The notes: generated by a model not told the origin, from the sequence alone. Positions 1 through 9,018 are shown, numbered from the stretch's first letter. The stretch: DNA of 64,000 bases from Planktothricoides raciborskii GIHE-MW2 (GCF_040564635.1 NZ_CP159837.1:1305001-1369000); one strand, 5' to 3'. Translations and numbers: made by a program.

Positions 1-29
1 ATGTAGTATGTTTTGTCGAGCGTTGCTCC

Positions 30-680
30 CTAACCCCGTGTCAGCCAGTAGCCGCGCAAACCAACGGCATTCGCCCCTTCATAGTCGTCTTGGCGACTAT
101 CCCCGACGTGCCAAGCTTCCTGGGGCAGACAATTATGTTTTGCCAAAGCGGTGGCAAAGATTTTCGGGTCAGGTTTGGCAGCCCCCACTTCGGTGGAAAT
201 GGTGACGGATTGGAAAAAATGATTTAAATCGAGCGCTTTTAAGACCGCATATAGCCGCGAGTCAAAATTAGATAAAACACCGAGTTCAATGCCAGCACTT
301 TGGCACCGTTCCAGGGTGGGCAGCACTTCGGGATAAAGTACCCACGGCTGGCTGGTGGCAAAGTAGGCGTAAAGTTCCGCAAAGAATTTACTAAAGTCGC
401 GAAATTGGGATTGTACTCCGGCTTTTTGGAAGGTGTGGGAGGCGACCCTTTCCCACCATTCAAATTCTAACCGGGGAATTTCTCTGGGAGTGGCATGGGG
501 AAAGGCTGCGGCTGGGGCTTGCCGAAAGCTTTCCCGGAAGGCTCGATCTAATAGGTTGGGGGCAACTTCTACGCCAAAAGATTGGGCAATTTCTGCATAA
601 ATTTGTCCGACTGTCCCCCGAATGCCGAAAAGCGTTCCTACGGCATCAAAAAAAATAACTTTTGGTTTGGGATTAGTCAT
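30..680 (-). CDS. HAD-superfamily hydrolase, subfamily IA (HDHD3/DREG-2-like)
   Basis: 216 aa, the usual length for a subfamily IA HAD phosphohydrolase. Motif I is near the N terminus (FFDAVGTLF, about residues 10-18), motif II is LSNFDSR, the motif III lysine lies in KPDPKIF and motif IV is HVGDSRQDDYEGA. A helical cap fits between motifs I and II. The second acidic residue of the usual DxD in motif I is replaced by valine (D-A-V); from family knowledge this occurs in the HDHD3/DREG-2 branch, so it is not proof of inactivity. The substrate is unknown, probably a small phosphorylated metabolite. The ATG sits only 3 bases after a CAACAA-type low-complexity tract (minus strand), part of the composite repeat at 684-985, and has no clear Shine-Dalgarno. 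It is transcribed alone. Confidence 0.85.
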   Translation of the reverse strand: MTNPKPKVIFFDAVGTLFGIRGTVGQIYAEIAQSFGVEVAPNLLDRAFRESFRQAPAAAFPHATPREIPRLEFEWWERVASHTFQKAGVQSQFRDFSKFFAELYAYFATSQPWVLYPEVLPTLERCQSAGIELGVLSNFDSRLYAVLKALDLNHFFQSVTISTEVGAAKPDPKIFATALAKHNCLPQEAWHVGDSRQDDYEGANAVGLRGYWLTRG

Positions 681-683
681 GGT

Positions 684-1000
684 TATTTGTTGTTTGTTGT
701 TTGTTGTTTGTTGGTGGTTGTTTGTTGGTGTTTGGTGGTTGGTGGTTGATGCTTGGGGAACGGGGAACGGGGAACGGTTATCAGGGAACGGGGAAAGTGA
801 AAAGTTAAAAGTGAAAAGTTGTAGGGGCGAATGGCCAGAAAGCCCCTACAAAAGTCGTAGGGGCGTCCTTGCGAAGCATAATCCGTCAGGCTATATGGCC
901 AGAAAGCCCGTACAAAAGAAGTATCACTATTCACTATTCACTATTGACTATTCACTCTTTCCTCTTTCCTGTTGTTGTTGGTTGTTGGTGGTTGGTTTAT
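684..1000. repeat. Composite repeat leader, locus 1 (upstream of HAD hydrolase)
   Basis: In plus orientation the modules are: TTGTTG/TTGGTGG tract (684-750), GGGGAACGG units (about 755-790), AAAGTTAAAAGTG units (about 797-820), two palindromic GTAGGGG...CCC(C)TAC elements (821-849 and 857-about 914), then TTCACTATTCAC units (about 920-958) and a second TTGTTGG tract. The same modules in the same order recur at 10622-11080 and 35370-35880, each time directly before the start codon of a minus-strand gene. The remaining bases to 1174 hold a short AATAACGAATAACC tract and no gene. Confidence 0.85.
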
Positions 1001-1174
1001 TAGAATTTTTGCTTTTGGACCGGCGTCGATCGCCCCAACCCCCCTGAAAACCGCCTGCTCCGCACCGCAGCATAGCTGCGAACGGCTTTTCAGCATTTTG
1101 CCACAGATTTATTGGTTATTTGTGGTTCGACTATTGCCCCAATAACGAATAACCAATAACCAGTAACAATTGAA

Positions 1175-2386
1175 TTAACTAGAAAGCATTTCTCGCAGTG
1201 GTTGAGTGATCCAGTTAAACCCAACTTTAAGCTGATGGTCTAAGGTGGGGAGGCGATATAAATAGATGAGACGGCGGAGGATATGGGCCGCTGGGCCGTC
1301 GAGTTTGATTCCTAAGCCGGTGAGGGTGGCGTTGTCTAAACCCAATGTCATCATTTCCCCTAAATTTTGATACCGGAAGGGTAATAAAGGACGTTCGGTG
1401 AGAGAGGCCCAAATGTTCCAGGCAGCATAGTCCGCTTGCTGGATGGCAGCTTGGGCAGTGCTGGGAACCCGTTGCTCGCTGGCATCTTGACAGTCCGCTA
1501 AGTCTCCGAGGACAAAGATATCGGGATGGTCGATCGCCTGTAAGGTGGCAGTGGTGGTAATTTGACCCCGTTGATTTTGCTTCAGGGGCAGCGATCGCAC
1601 CACGGGGGAAACTTCGGTGCCCACAGTCCAGAGGACGATATCCACCGGCAAGTTATCGATTTGTTCTTTATATATTAAGGAGATGCTATCCGCTTCGACG
1701 CGATCGACGGTGGTTTCTAAGTCAATCCAAATCCCCCGTTCTTTCAGCGATCGCATCGCCGCAGTCCGATTAAACTCCGAAGCCGATCGCAGAATACTAT
1801 CCGAGGCTTCCACCAACCGAACTCGACCCCGTTCTCCCAGGCGATCGGCCAATTTACAGGCTAATTCAACCCCACTATAGCCACTCCCAACAATGGCAAC
1901 GCGAATTTTATCGCAAACGGAGTTTTCTAACTCTCGGAGTTTTTCTTGCAGCCGATAAGCATCATTAATGGTGCGGAAGGGAATAGCATGGTCAGCACAT
2001 CCCGGAACCCGATCCATTGGGGTTTCCCCACCGAGGGCTAAGACGAGGCGATCGCAACTGATATCCGGGCCATCGTTTAATTGCACTAGATGCGATTCTC
2101 GTTCCGAGACGCTTCGCGAACGCACATCAATATTTGTCACCGCACCTTGGACAAAGCGCACCGTTGTGTCCGCCAAAAGTTCAGAAAATGGTGGGGCAAT
2201 TTCCCAACTTTGCAGTTCCCCGGTCAGCAATTCATACAACAAGGGCGAAAATAAAAAGCGATCGTTTTGCTCAACGAGAATAATTTCTGGTTTATCCGGT
2301 GAATTCCAAGGGAATTGGCTTAATCTTAGAGCAGTGTATAGACCGCCAAAGCCTCCACCGAGGATACAAATACGTTTTTGGCTCAT
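1175..2386 (-). CDS. ndbB: Type II NAD(P)H dehydrogenase-like FAD oxidoreductase, NdbB type
   Basis: 403 aa two-dinucleotide-binding-domain flavoprotein. The N-terminal FAD motif is ILGGGFGGLYTAL (residues 7-19), the second Rossmann motif for NAD(P)H is VAIVGSGYSGVELA (about 160-175), and the C-terminal FAD contact is FVLGDLADC (about 290). This is the NDH-2 family, which passes electrons from NAD(P)H to quinones at the membrane surface without pumping protons. Length and overall sequence resemble the cyanobacterial NdbB branch (Synechocystis slr1743), reported to act as demethylphylloquinone reductase; the branch assignment is from memory and weaker than the family call. Start ATG at 2386 matches the FAD motif position. 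It lies alone, 253 bp from the DedA gene, with a terminator between. Confidence 0.8.
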   Translation of the reverse strand: MSQKRICILGGGFGGLYTALRLSQFPWNSPDKPEIILVEQNDRFLFSPLLYELLTGELQSWEIAPPFSELLADTTVRFVQGAVTNIDVRSRSVSERESHLVQLNDGPDISCDRLVLALGGETPMDRVPGCADHAIPFRTINDAYRLQEKLRELENSVCDKIRVAIVGSGYSGVELACKLADRLGERGRVRLVEASDSILRSASEFNRTAAMRSLKERGIWIDLETTVDRVEADSISLIYKEQIDNLPVDIVLWTVGTEVSPVVRSLPLKQNQRGQITTTATLQAIDHPDIFVLGDLADCQDASEQRVPSTAQAAIQQADYAAWNIWASLTERPLLPFRYQNLGEMMTLGLDNATLTGLGIKLDGPAAHILRRLIYLYRLPTLDHQLKVGFNWITQPLREMLSS

Positions 2387-2506
2387 GGTCAGCAGGAGTT
2401 AAGAAAAAAAATCATCTCTTCCAAGATAGCAGTGACACCGATTTAAATTTGTGGCGATCGCCATAAACAAGCATAAATAACACCATAAATAACATTTTCC
2501 ATAAAA

Positions 2507-2545
2507 AAATGCAAAACGCCAAAATCATAGCGTTTTGCATTTTTT
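2507..2545 (-). terminator. Bidirectional Rho-independent terminator
   Basis: An 11-bp stem (ATGCAAAACGC / GCGTTTTGCAT) around a loop of about 10 bases, with T-runs on both strands (TTTTTTGTTTT on plus; seven T on minus). On the minus strand it ends the DedA transcript before ndbB. Confidence 0.8.
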
Positions 2546-2639
2546 GTTTTACACTTTTAACTGTTGCTTCAGTATTGAGCCGTTTGATTATCAATGAATT
2601 TGAAATCAGGCAGAATTCTTGCCACCCTAAAAGACTTAA

Positions 2640-3269
2640 TTAATGTTCCAAATTCTTGGCAGTTTTACGAGCTTCCAACCAAGGGGGAACTACCAACCAG
2701 GCAATCACAAGCAGCAAGGCTACTAGAGCGAATTTGCTTACCCAGGAGATTAATTGCTCCAAAGAAATAAGTTCGCCCACGAAAAAAGACAAACTCACCA
2801 TAACACTTGCCCATATAGTTGCTCCGGCTGTGTTACATAACAAAAATTGGGGATAAGGCATTTGAGCGATGCCCGCCATCGGTCCGGCAAAGATACGCAA
2901 TAGGGCAATAAATCTGCCCAAAAAAACAGCCCTGGCAGCATTTTGGCTAAACTGGTCTTTGACTTCTAGGAGTTGCGCTTCGGTAATGCGAAAAACTCGA
3001 CCGAGAACTATGAGTAAGGGCCAGCCACCTTTTTTGCCAATCCAGTAGCCAACGTTATCTCCTAGCACTGCGCCAGCGATCGCACATCCCAGCACGAACC
3101 AGTAATTAAGTTCTCCGCTTCCCGCCAGAAAACCGCCTACCAGGGTGATGGTTTCACCTGGCAGGGGAATTCCGGCATTTTCCAGCATAATTCCCAGAAA
3201 AACTGTCCAGTAGCCGTATTGATGTGCTATTTCTTGTATGGTTTCTAGTGAAATTAACTCAGACGACAT
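2640..3269 (-). CDS. DedA family inner-membrane protein (VTT domain)
   Basis: 209 aa with four to five hydrophobic segments. DedA signatures are visible: LENAGIPLPGET (about residues 29-40), GDNVGYWIGKKGG (about 70-82) and LGRFIALLRIFAGPMAGI (about 117-134). The family consists of membrane proteins implicated in lipid (undecaprenyl-phosphate and phosphatidylethanolamine) flipping and envelope homeostasis; the substrate here is unknown. It is monocistronic, followed by the terminator at 2507-2545. The start at 3269 places the first amphipathic helix where the family expects it. Confidence 0.88.
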   Translation of the reverse strand: MSSELISLETIQEIAHQYGYWTVFLGIMLENAGIPLPGETITLVGGFLAGSGELNYWFVLGCAIAGAVLGDNVGYWIGKKGGWPLLIVLGRVFRITEAQLLEVKDQFSQNAARAVFLGRFIALLRIFAGPMAGIAQMPYPQFLLCNTAGATIWASVMVSLSFFVGELISLEQLISWVSKFALVALLLVIAWLVVPPWLEARKTAKNLEH

Positions 3270-3378
3270 TCAACACAGCCTTTACAAACCTTTACTATTA
3301 CCTCTTATATTGACGTAAATCGGGTCATAGTGTCAATTAAAATCATTAATTTCTGGATAAAAATAATTAACAACCTGT

Positions 3379-3405
3379 GATTATTTAAATTACATTTAAA
3401 TAATC
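3379..3405. repeat. AT-rich perfect hairpin in the 3270-3696 spacer
   Basis: GATTATTTAAAT and ATTTAAATAATC are perfect 12-bp arms around a 3-base loop (TAC). The rest of the 427-bp spacer holds A-rich direct repeats (AAAAAAATTTAACC, about 3540-3580) and the hairpin at 3631-3658. No gene is seen. Confidence 0.7.
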
Positions 3406-3630
3406 TGTAATTATTTGATGAAATGACAGACCAAGAGCCTGGTTTAAGGGAAATACTGAGTAGGATCGGGGAAAAGTTTCATCAGGTTTAACCCAGAGAA
3501 TTGTGGCGGTCTGGAAAAACCAATCAAATCCAACCAAAATTTAACCAAAAAAATTTAACCAAAAAAATTTAACCCAAAAAAATTGAGCCAGAAAACAAGG
3601 TGCCATAGGCGCGACGAGTCCGGGTAGGTG

Positions 3631-3658
3631 CTAGAAACCCAGTTGCCTAGGTTTCTAG
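3631..3658. repeat. CTAGAAACC hairpin downstream of coiled-coil gene
   Basis: Arms CTAGAAACC / GGTTTCTAG (9 bp) with a 10-base loop, 39 bp past the stop of the minus-strand coiled-coil gene. There is no T-run, so it is a terminator or mRNA-end structure only by position. Confidence 0.5.
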
Positions 3659-3696
3659 ACCCCCAGCCGGAAAATTATTCCCGCATAATACCAAAA

Positions 3697-4290
3697 TTAG
3701 GCATTCCCCAAGGAGGGATTGCCCAATGAAGGCAGACTGACACTGCCGCTACCCTCAGAAAAACTGGGTAAATCCAACCGTCCAGACTGGCGACGGGATC
3801 TAACCGCCAAACGATAGCTGACGCTTTGCAGTTCAGCATGGAGTTTTTGGTTTTCCCGTTGCAGCATTTCGACTTTCTCTTTGACAGGCGCCATGCGCTC
3901 GGCAAACTTCTGGCGATAAATATCCGGCAGTTGTTGGACGACTTGTTCCAGCATCCGAGAGCGATCGGTGAGTTCTTCTACAGACTGGCGCAATTCGACA
4001 ATTTCGCGATCGCGACCGGCGATCTGCTCTTGGTAAAATTGCACTTGCTCTTCAACCCCTTGGAGTTGTTCCCGCAATCTTTTTACCTGAGCTTGGCAAT
4101 CTTGATCGGCTTGCGGGTGGGGAATAATTTCACTTTTGCCCTTGACTAAGCGAAACAACTCCTGCGAGAGTTGTTGTACCAGTTGATCGCGCATTTGCAA
4201 CTCTTGGTTTAAATGCGTGACCTCGGTTTGTAACGACTGTATCGTTGGTTTTTCTGTTTGGCTCACGATCCTTGCCCCAGTTCCAATCAT
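3697..4290 (-). CDS. Conserved cyanobacterial coiled-coil protein
   Basis: 197 aa, function not recognised. Heptad-rich segments cover about residues 15-50 and 65-155 (QSLQTEVTHLNQEL, LREQLQGVEEQVQFYQEQI, MLQRENQKLHAEL). A basic patch RLAVRSRRQSGR and a low-complexity Ser/Gly/Pro-rich tail follow. There is no signal peptide or membrane segment. The coding bias (Gln/Glu-rich coiled coil with in-frame HIP1 sites) supports a real gene. An alternative start a few codons downstream is possible since the first ten residues look unconserved. The role is probably structural or scaffolding, but that is only a guess from shape. Confidence 0.7.
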   Translation of the reverse strand: MIGTGARIVSQTEKPTIQSLQTEVTHLNQELQMRDQLVQQLSQELFRLVKGKSEIIPHPQADQDCQAQVKRLREQLQGVEEQVQFYQEQIAGRDREIVELRQSVEELTDRSRMLEQVVQQLPDIYRQKFAERMAPVKEKVEMLQRENQKLHAELQSVSYRLAVRSRRQSGRLDLPSFSEGSGSVSLPSLGNPSLGNA

Positions 4291-5025
4291 TTCATAACAA
4301 AGAGCAATTCACGCTCTTCAAAGCGCGATCGCTCCATTGACTCTGCTGCTAATTTAGCATCACCTTAGCATCACCCGCAGCAATTGACATCCCAATTCCT
4401 CCCTTCAACCTCCACATCCGCAAATGTTGCGTTCTCCAGGCTTTCCCCCTGCCGATGCTTCGGGGCTTCCCATTCCCAGTATTCTGAAGCGATTTGATTA
4501 AGATTCACAATCCTTGCTCAAGTTAAATTCAGAAATGATGACCGAAATTGCCCGCTAATTGTTAAGAAATGTTAAGATAAAAGTTAAGACTGGAAGTAAC
4601 CATAAAAAATCTAGTCGTCAGTGAATCTAGGCTTAAAATCTCCGCTTGTTAAGCATTTGCAAGGGCTAGACTACATAAACGATATTTTTTGGCCAAAAAA
4701 TATCATCGAGAAAAATCAAGAAAACTCAAAAAAATTTACCTTGCTAATTTTTCCCAATCGCCATATAATGCCCAGCAAATAATCCTTGACTTATCCTAGC
4801 ACAATAAACACCTATTTACACTTTTGGTACAAAATGTTAAAATCCTAATTAAGGATTATGTTTTAAGTATCAAAAAAATCTAGTAAAAAAGCTAGGGTTC
4901 TCAGCCATACAGACATATTGGTCTTGATCTGAGAAAATTGAGTGAAGCTGGCAAAGTGAGAAAGCTGGCAATCTGTCAAAATGTCAAATTTGTTGTATAG
5001 GGGCTATGCCAAAACGGGTGTCATT
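4291..5025. other. Long spacer upstream of sigF, with palindromes
   Basis: About 735 bp with no gene. It holds a 24-bp perfect palindrome at 4681-4704 (GATATTTTTTGG and its reverse complement), a small hairpin AATCCT/AGGATT at 4841-4857, a cluster of GTTAAG words at 4560-4590, and a direct repeat of GAAAGCTGGCAA near 4940-4972. It may contain the sigF promoter, but no -35/-10 pair could be fixed. Confidence 0.6.
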
Positions 5026-5793
5026 ATGACCACAACAGCCACCAAAGAACTAAAAAGTGAGAGCATGGGACTGTTGCGGCAGTACCAAACCTCACCATGC
5101 ACGAAAATTCGCAATCAGATTGTGCAACTGAATATTGGTCTGGTAAAAAGAGAAGTCTATCACTGGATCCATCAATGCTCAGAAAGCTATGAAGACTTAC
5201 TGCAAGTGGGATGCTTGGGGTTGATTCGAGCGATTGAGCGGTTTGATATGTCCAAGGGAAGTGCCTTCAGTTCTTTTGCCATTCCCTACATTCGCGGTGA
5301 AATTCAACATTATCTAAGGGATAAGAGTCCCTCAGTCAGAATTCCTAGACATTGGCTGGCATTACAAAGTCAATCCAAGAAGGCGATCGCGCAACTACAA
5401 CTGCAACTCAAGCGACAACCTACGGATGCCGAGATTGCCGAAAAACTAGAAATTCCTGTAGCTGAATGGCTGGAAATTAAACTTGCCTATCAGAATCAAT
5501 CCCCGTTAAGTTTGGATGCTCCAGTCCAGAGTTATGATGAAGACCAAACCTCTTTAGGCGAAACGGTTCCCGATCATGGCTATCGGAGTTTTCAGTTAGC
5601 CCAAGAAGACCAAATTCGCCTACAACAGGCTCTCGCTCGTTTAGAAGAAGGCACGCGCAAGGTGTTAGAGTTTGTCTTTTTGCACGATCTGACTCAAAAA
5701 GAAACCGCAGAAAAGATGGGGATCAGTGCCGTCACCGTTTCTCGTCGGGTGAAAAAAGGATTAGCTTCTTTGAAGAACTTGATGGGGAGTTGA
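5026..5793 (+). CDS. sigF: Group 3 RNA polymerase sigma factor, SigF type
   Basis: 255 aa from the chosen ATG at 5026; a longer frame opens at 4981, but the product from MTTTATKEL starts like cyanobacterial SigF. Region 2 includes EDLLQVGCLGLIRAIERFD and YIRGEIQHYLRD, region 3 is PTDAEIAEKLEI, and region 4 has the helix-turn-helix LTQKETAEKMGISAVTVSRR followed by the basic end. This is the SigB/F/G-like alternative sigma family without region 1.1; SigF in Synechocystis controls type IV pili and surface features. Whether it does so here is inference. It is monocistronic, followed by a strong hairpin at 5882-5918. Confidence 0.88.
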   Translation: MTTTATKELKSESMGLLRQYQTSPCTKIRNQIVQLNIGLVKREVYHWIHQCSESYEDLLQVGCLGLIRAIERFDMSKGSAFSSFAIPYIRGEIQHYLRDKSPSVRIPRHWLALQSQSKKAIAQLQLQLKRQPTDAEIAEKLEIPVAEWLEIKLAYQNQSPLSLDAPVQSYDEDQTSLGETVPDHGYRSFQLAQEDQIRLQQALARLEEGTRKVLEFVFLHDLTQKETAEKMGISAVTVSRRVKKGLASLKNLMGS

Positions 5794-5836
5794 GGAATAT
5801 TTGTAGAAAAGTTCTGAAAAGTAAACAATATCAGCG

Positions 5837-5878
5837 AGCAATATTCAGCAAGCAATATTCAGCAAGCAATATTCAGCG
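5837..5878. repeat. 14-bp tandem repeat, three copies
   Basis: The unit AGCAATATTCAGCA is repeated at 5837-5850, 5851-5864 and 5865-5878 (last base changed), just before the sigF terminator. Confidence 0.9.
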
Positions 5879-5881
5879 AAA

Positions 5882-5925
5882 AAAGCGGGTAGAAAATGAA
5901 GATTTTCTGACCCGCTTTGATTTTA
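5882..5925 (+). terminator. sigF terminator
   Basis: Arms AAAGCGGGT-AGAAAAT and ATTTTCT-G-ACCCGCTTT with a 4-base loop and one bulged base, followed by GATTTTATG. It lies about 90 bp after the sigF stop. Confidence 0.7.
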
Positions 5926-5965
5926 TGTGATTTTCTTTGATGCCTGCCGGATTTAGGTGAATCTA

Positions 5966-6031
5966 AGAAACCGGGTTTCGGCGACAATTTGTAGATTTGA
6001 ACCACAACTTTGATTAAAAAACCCGGTTTCT
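5966..6031. repeat. GAAACCGGGTTTC inverted pair
   Basis: AGAAACCGGGTTTC (5966-5979) and AAACCCGGTTTCT (6019-6031) face each other between sigF and the pentapeptide gene. They belong to a dispersed family also seen at 16041-16103, 30262-30334, 50727-50797 and 55235-55267. Confidence 0.75.
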
Positions 6032-6104
6032 GAATGCCGTGCCAGAGTGAAATTTCCGGCAAAAATTTATGCTGCGATCGCTTCATGCTGCCGACAAATC
6101 CCGC

Positions 6105-6569
6105 TCAGGGTTCGCTATTGTGGACTAAAACATTCGTCGGTAATTTGGCTTCGGTTAAATCGGCGCCTAACAATTCCGTATTCAAGAATGTAGCTTCTGT
6201 CAGGTCAGCCCCAGAAAGATGAGCAAAAGCAAAATTACTATTGGTTAAGTCTGCCCCTTGTAAGTTAGCATTAGCCAATTCTGCGTTGTTGAAGAAAGTT
6301 GCAGTGAGATTGGCATTTTCTAGGTTAGATCCGGATAAATCGGCTCCCTCTAAGTTCGCTTCTTTTAAGTTGGCTCCGCTTAAATTGGCTTCTCTTAAAT
6401 CCGCCCCAATTAAATGAGCGCCTTGCAAGTCTGCGCCGCTTAAATCGCAGCCTCGACATAAATTAGTTTGTAAAAGCTGTTGAAGATGTTGAGGATTTTC
6501 GGCTCTAACTGGGGTAATGAAGGTTAAAGCAATCAAACAAGTTGCGGTATGAAGAATAATGGATTTCAT
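6105..6569 (-). CDS. Exported pentapeptide repeat protein
   Basis: 154 aa from the ATG at 6569, chosen because GGAGGGAG lies just upstream and a clean signal peptide follows (MKSIILHTATCLIALTFITPVRA, cleavage after A). An in-frame upstream ATG at 6608 would spoil the signal. After LQTNLCRGCDLSGADL, A(D/N)LXX pentapeptides run to the C terminus, about 20 units, interrupted once at ATFFNNAEL. Such repeats fold as a right-handed four-sided beta helix. Two Cys (LCRGC) before the helix could form a disulphide in the periplasm. The role is unknown; these proteins are abundant in cyanobacteria. Confidence 0.85.
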   Translation of the reverse strand: MKSIILHTATCLIALTFITPVRAENPQHLQQLLQTNLCRGCDLSGADLQGAHLIGADLREANLSGANLKEANLEGADLSGSNLENANLTATFFNNAELANANLQGADLTNSNFAFAHLSGADLTEATFLNTELLGADLTEAKLPTNVLVHNSEP

Positions 6570-6850
6570 TTGTCTCTCCCTCCGAGACTCTCTGTGTTTA
6601 TTATCCAAAATTCATGGCGCGATCGCAGTGATACTTGTCACCGGAATAGGTGATTACTATCAAACAAAAAAGTGACCAGTATCACCGTTGATATTGATAC
6701 CGATCGCTGACAATATTAGGAAGTTATAAATACTCAAACAATCTTTGATTTTCTTTACTTTTGCTAAAAAATAATTGAGTTTTGTAAAATTTCAGCTAAA
6801 GTGATAATTTACTATTATACCATGAGTTGATGTTTTTAACAAGCCTAAGA

Positions 6851-8289
6851 TAAATTTGGCAGCAATTCTCATTTTGGAAATTTAACTGCTATTGGGGGGA
6901 ATCTCTAGCTCAAGTCCCTGGAGCATGAAGGTGAGCAGGTGATCCCAGTTGTCGAAATACAGATACCGGGTTAAAGCCCGTAAATCATCAAAAAAGGTCT
7001 GGCGAGTCGGCAGATGGCCTCGCAGCCGTTTATATTTCTCGTCGAGCCGCTCCAGCAGCGTATGAAAGAGTAGGGACAAGATATTCAGAGTTGCCAGAAA
7101 GGCAGCCAGATGCTGTTTGCCATGGCCGAAGTTATGTTCGAGATGGTAGCCTTTGGTCTTGAGGGTATTGTTATTCTCGTTCTCAACCTTCCAACGAGTG
7201 CGACCGGCTTGAACAATCTCAGCTACGTTATCATCAGTAAGGGTGTAGCGGGTCACAAAGGCGTTATGGTAAATCACCTTTTGGTCAGGACGGCTGACAG
7301 TTACCTCACACCAGTTCACCAACAGCGCATCCGCCGCGTCTTTGAGGGGCAAGTCATTGAGATATCGGTAAGTCCAGGTTTCCTCAACTTTTCCCGTCCA
7401 CCTTTTGCTGATGACTGTTGGTAGGTCAATCCCCTCAAGATGGTTATAAAGCGTAGTGTGGGAATCTGGGCGACAGACCAAGATAAAGTCCAACTGGTGG
7501 TCTAACAGTAGCTGACACAGGGGTTGGTGGCAGTACAAGTCATCGCCTAACACCGTTACCTTCAAGCGACTCAAGCTCGGACCATGCTGGTTCAACCACC
7601 GCTTCGCAGCGGCATTCTCACAGTCTTGTTTGTCATGACCGTCTTGGGGGCGGACAAACTCAGGGACTAACGGAATCACCTGAGTCTGCCCTGGACAGAC
7701 GATGACTGGAGTGACCACGCTATGGAAGTGTTGAATGTCTCCTGACCTCAAGGTGCGTGTCGAGCAGCCAGGACAGTGGATTTGAGTTGAACTGAAGTAT
7801 TCCGTCCCATCCATAGCAACCAACAGGGTGTCGGCCACAGACCGGAAGTCCTTCAACTGACCCTGTTCGTCCAACATCTGTAGGATTTCCTCGAATACGG
7901 GAAACAGCTCCTCCGCCACAACCCCGTCGAGCAAGTCCCGGATGTGGTTGTCGCAAGGAATCTTATGCACTCCAAACAGGCTTTGAGCATTGCTTTGACC
8001 CTTATTGCCTGCCATCTTGCGCTGGTAGGCCAGGAAGGACGGGGTTTGGGTGAAGAACACCCCTGCATGCGCTCAACGCAGCATCCTCCATTCCATAGCG
8101 GGTATTTTTACCTCGGCGCTTGTCCGGTAGCGACGACAAGCGCTCGCGAAAAGAACTCACTACAGTGTCAAACCAACCTGGCTTTTTCAAGGGCTCTGGC
8201 TCTCTTGGGTTTTGCAGATATCATTACCATACAGGTCTCAAGGGGACTTGAACAGTTTTTTGCCAAAATGAGAATTGCTGTAAATTTGG
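6851..8289. mobile_element. Insertion sequence with 18-bp perfect TIRs and 9-bp target duplication
   Basis: Left end CAGCAATTCTCATTTTGG at 6860-6877 and its exact reverse complement at 8263-8280 bound a 1421-bp element. TAAATTTGG directly repeats at 6851-6859 and 8281-8289, a 9-bp target duplication (a tenth base, C, also matches). The element lacks GCGATCGC (HIP1) sites, unlike its flanks, and is GC-richer. It carries one transposase reading frame on the minus strand, split by a frameshift near 8066. Perfect ends and duplication point to a recent insertion. Confidence 0.92.
6882..8190 (-). pseudogene. DDE transposase split by a +1 frameshift
   Basis: The main frame (6882-8060) and an N-terminal frame (opening with TTG at 8190) together give a transposase of about 435 aa. 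The N-terminal frame reads ...YGMEDAALSAC and the main frame resumes at VFFTQTPSFLAYQRKM. Removing one G from the GGGG run near 8055-8058 joins them as ...LSACRVFFTQ.... The main frame's nominal start is a GTG inside conserved sequence, so it is not a natural start. Candidate DDE residues are D in AMDGTEYF, D in VLGDDLYCHQ and E in RWKVENENNN; the last resembles the IS4-type Y-R-E-K region. Either a fresh inactivating indel or a translational frameshift would explain it. The exact IS family was not settled. Confidence 0.8.
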
Positions 8290-8613
8290 CGATAAATAGC
8301 GATAAATTGGGCGGGCGATCGCCGGAAAAATCGAGTAAATTACCAATACAGGATGATCGCTCAGTTGCTCCACCAAGCGATCGCCCCCGACTGAATCTCT
8401 TAAGGTTTATTATGAATCTACAATCATCCTTTATACCGTTTCCAATTAACAATGCAACAGTAAAGAGTAATGCTTGCGCCCTTGCGCGGGGCAACCACGG
8501 GGGGGGATTGCCCCTAATTACGCCCAAATTAACCTAGTAACTGTAGCCAGAATTTTTCAAATTGGTATTATTTTGCTAAATTAGTCCCAAGGGAAGTCAG
8601 CGAATCCCACGGA
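8290..8613. other. Spacer between IS and response regulator
   Basis: No gene seen. It holds HIP1 sites and a GC-rich inverted segment near 8475-8515 (GCGGGGCAACC...GGATTGCCCC). The left part continues the sequence interrupted by the IS. Confidence 0.5.
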
Positions 8614-9018
8614 TCAACTCGCATCTTGTTCCATATTTTTCATATAAATGTCCGTGGCTTCTTGAACAACTGCTTTCAGTTCATCCGGCGAAAAAGGCTT
8701 CATAATACATCTGAATACAACATTCTGCCGATTGCTATCCTCCTCATCCATGTCTCCTTCACTGTATCCAGTCAGGAGAATGCACTTGGTATTGGGGAAT
8801 CGCTCTGTTGTTTTGTCAAACAATTGCGTGCCAGTCATTTCCGGCATACTCTGATCGGAAATCATCACCGCCATTTCCCCTTCCTGGTCTAAAATGTCCA
8901 GAGCCTCAATGGGGTCTGATGCTTTATAAACTTTAAACTCACGTCGAAACGTCCTGTAGAGCAAATCCAGGTTATCTCTTTCGTCATCGACTATCATCAG
9001 TTTGAATTTTTCGGGCAT
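8614..9018 (-). CDS. Single-domain response regulator (CheY-like receiver)
   Basis: 134 aa, one receiver domain. The acidic pair is DD in LMIVDDERDNLD (about residues 10-12), the phospho-acceptor Asp lies in MISDQSMPEMTG (about 55), the switch Thr in CILLTGYSE (about 83) and the conserved Lys in CIMKPFSPDEL (about 107). No output domain follows, so it acts through partners. Position 107 onward, with the KPFSPDEL motif and a DxSMP loop, matches the receivers often paired with HD-GYP or PatA-type hybrids. No cognate kinase is adjacent; the insertion sequence lies 325 bp downstream. Confidence 0.85.
   Translation of the reverse strand: MPEKFKLMIVDDERDNLDLLYRTFRREFKVYKASDPIEALDILDQEGEMAVMISDQSMPEMTGTQLFDKTTERFPNTKCILLTGYSEGDMDEEDSNRQNVVFRCIMKPFSPDELKAVVQEATDIYMKNMEQDAS

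Noticed and set aside
622-1047. Plus-strand frame of 141 aa
   Set aside because: It runs across the HAD gene start and the composite repeat; repeat translation only.
2412-2594. Minus-strand frame of 60 aa with a hydrophobic stretch
   Set aside because: It runs through the terminator hairpin between DedA and ndbB; shadow frame.
6882-8060. Transposase starting at its nominal GTG (8060)
   Set aside because: The residues before it in another frame are clearly part of the same protein, so this is not the native start.
7944-8527. Plus-strand frame of 197 aa across the IS right end
   Set aside because: It is the antisense of the transposase N terminus joined to spacer; no motif.
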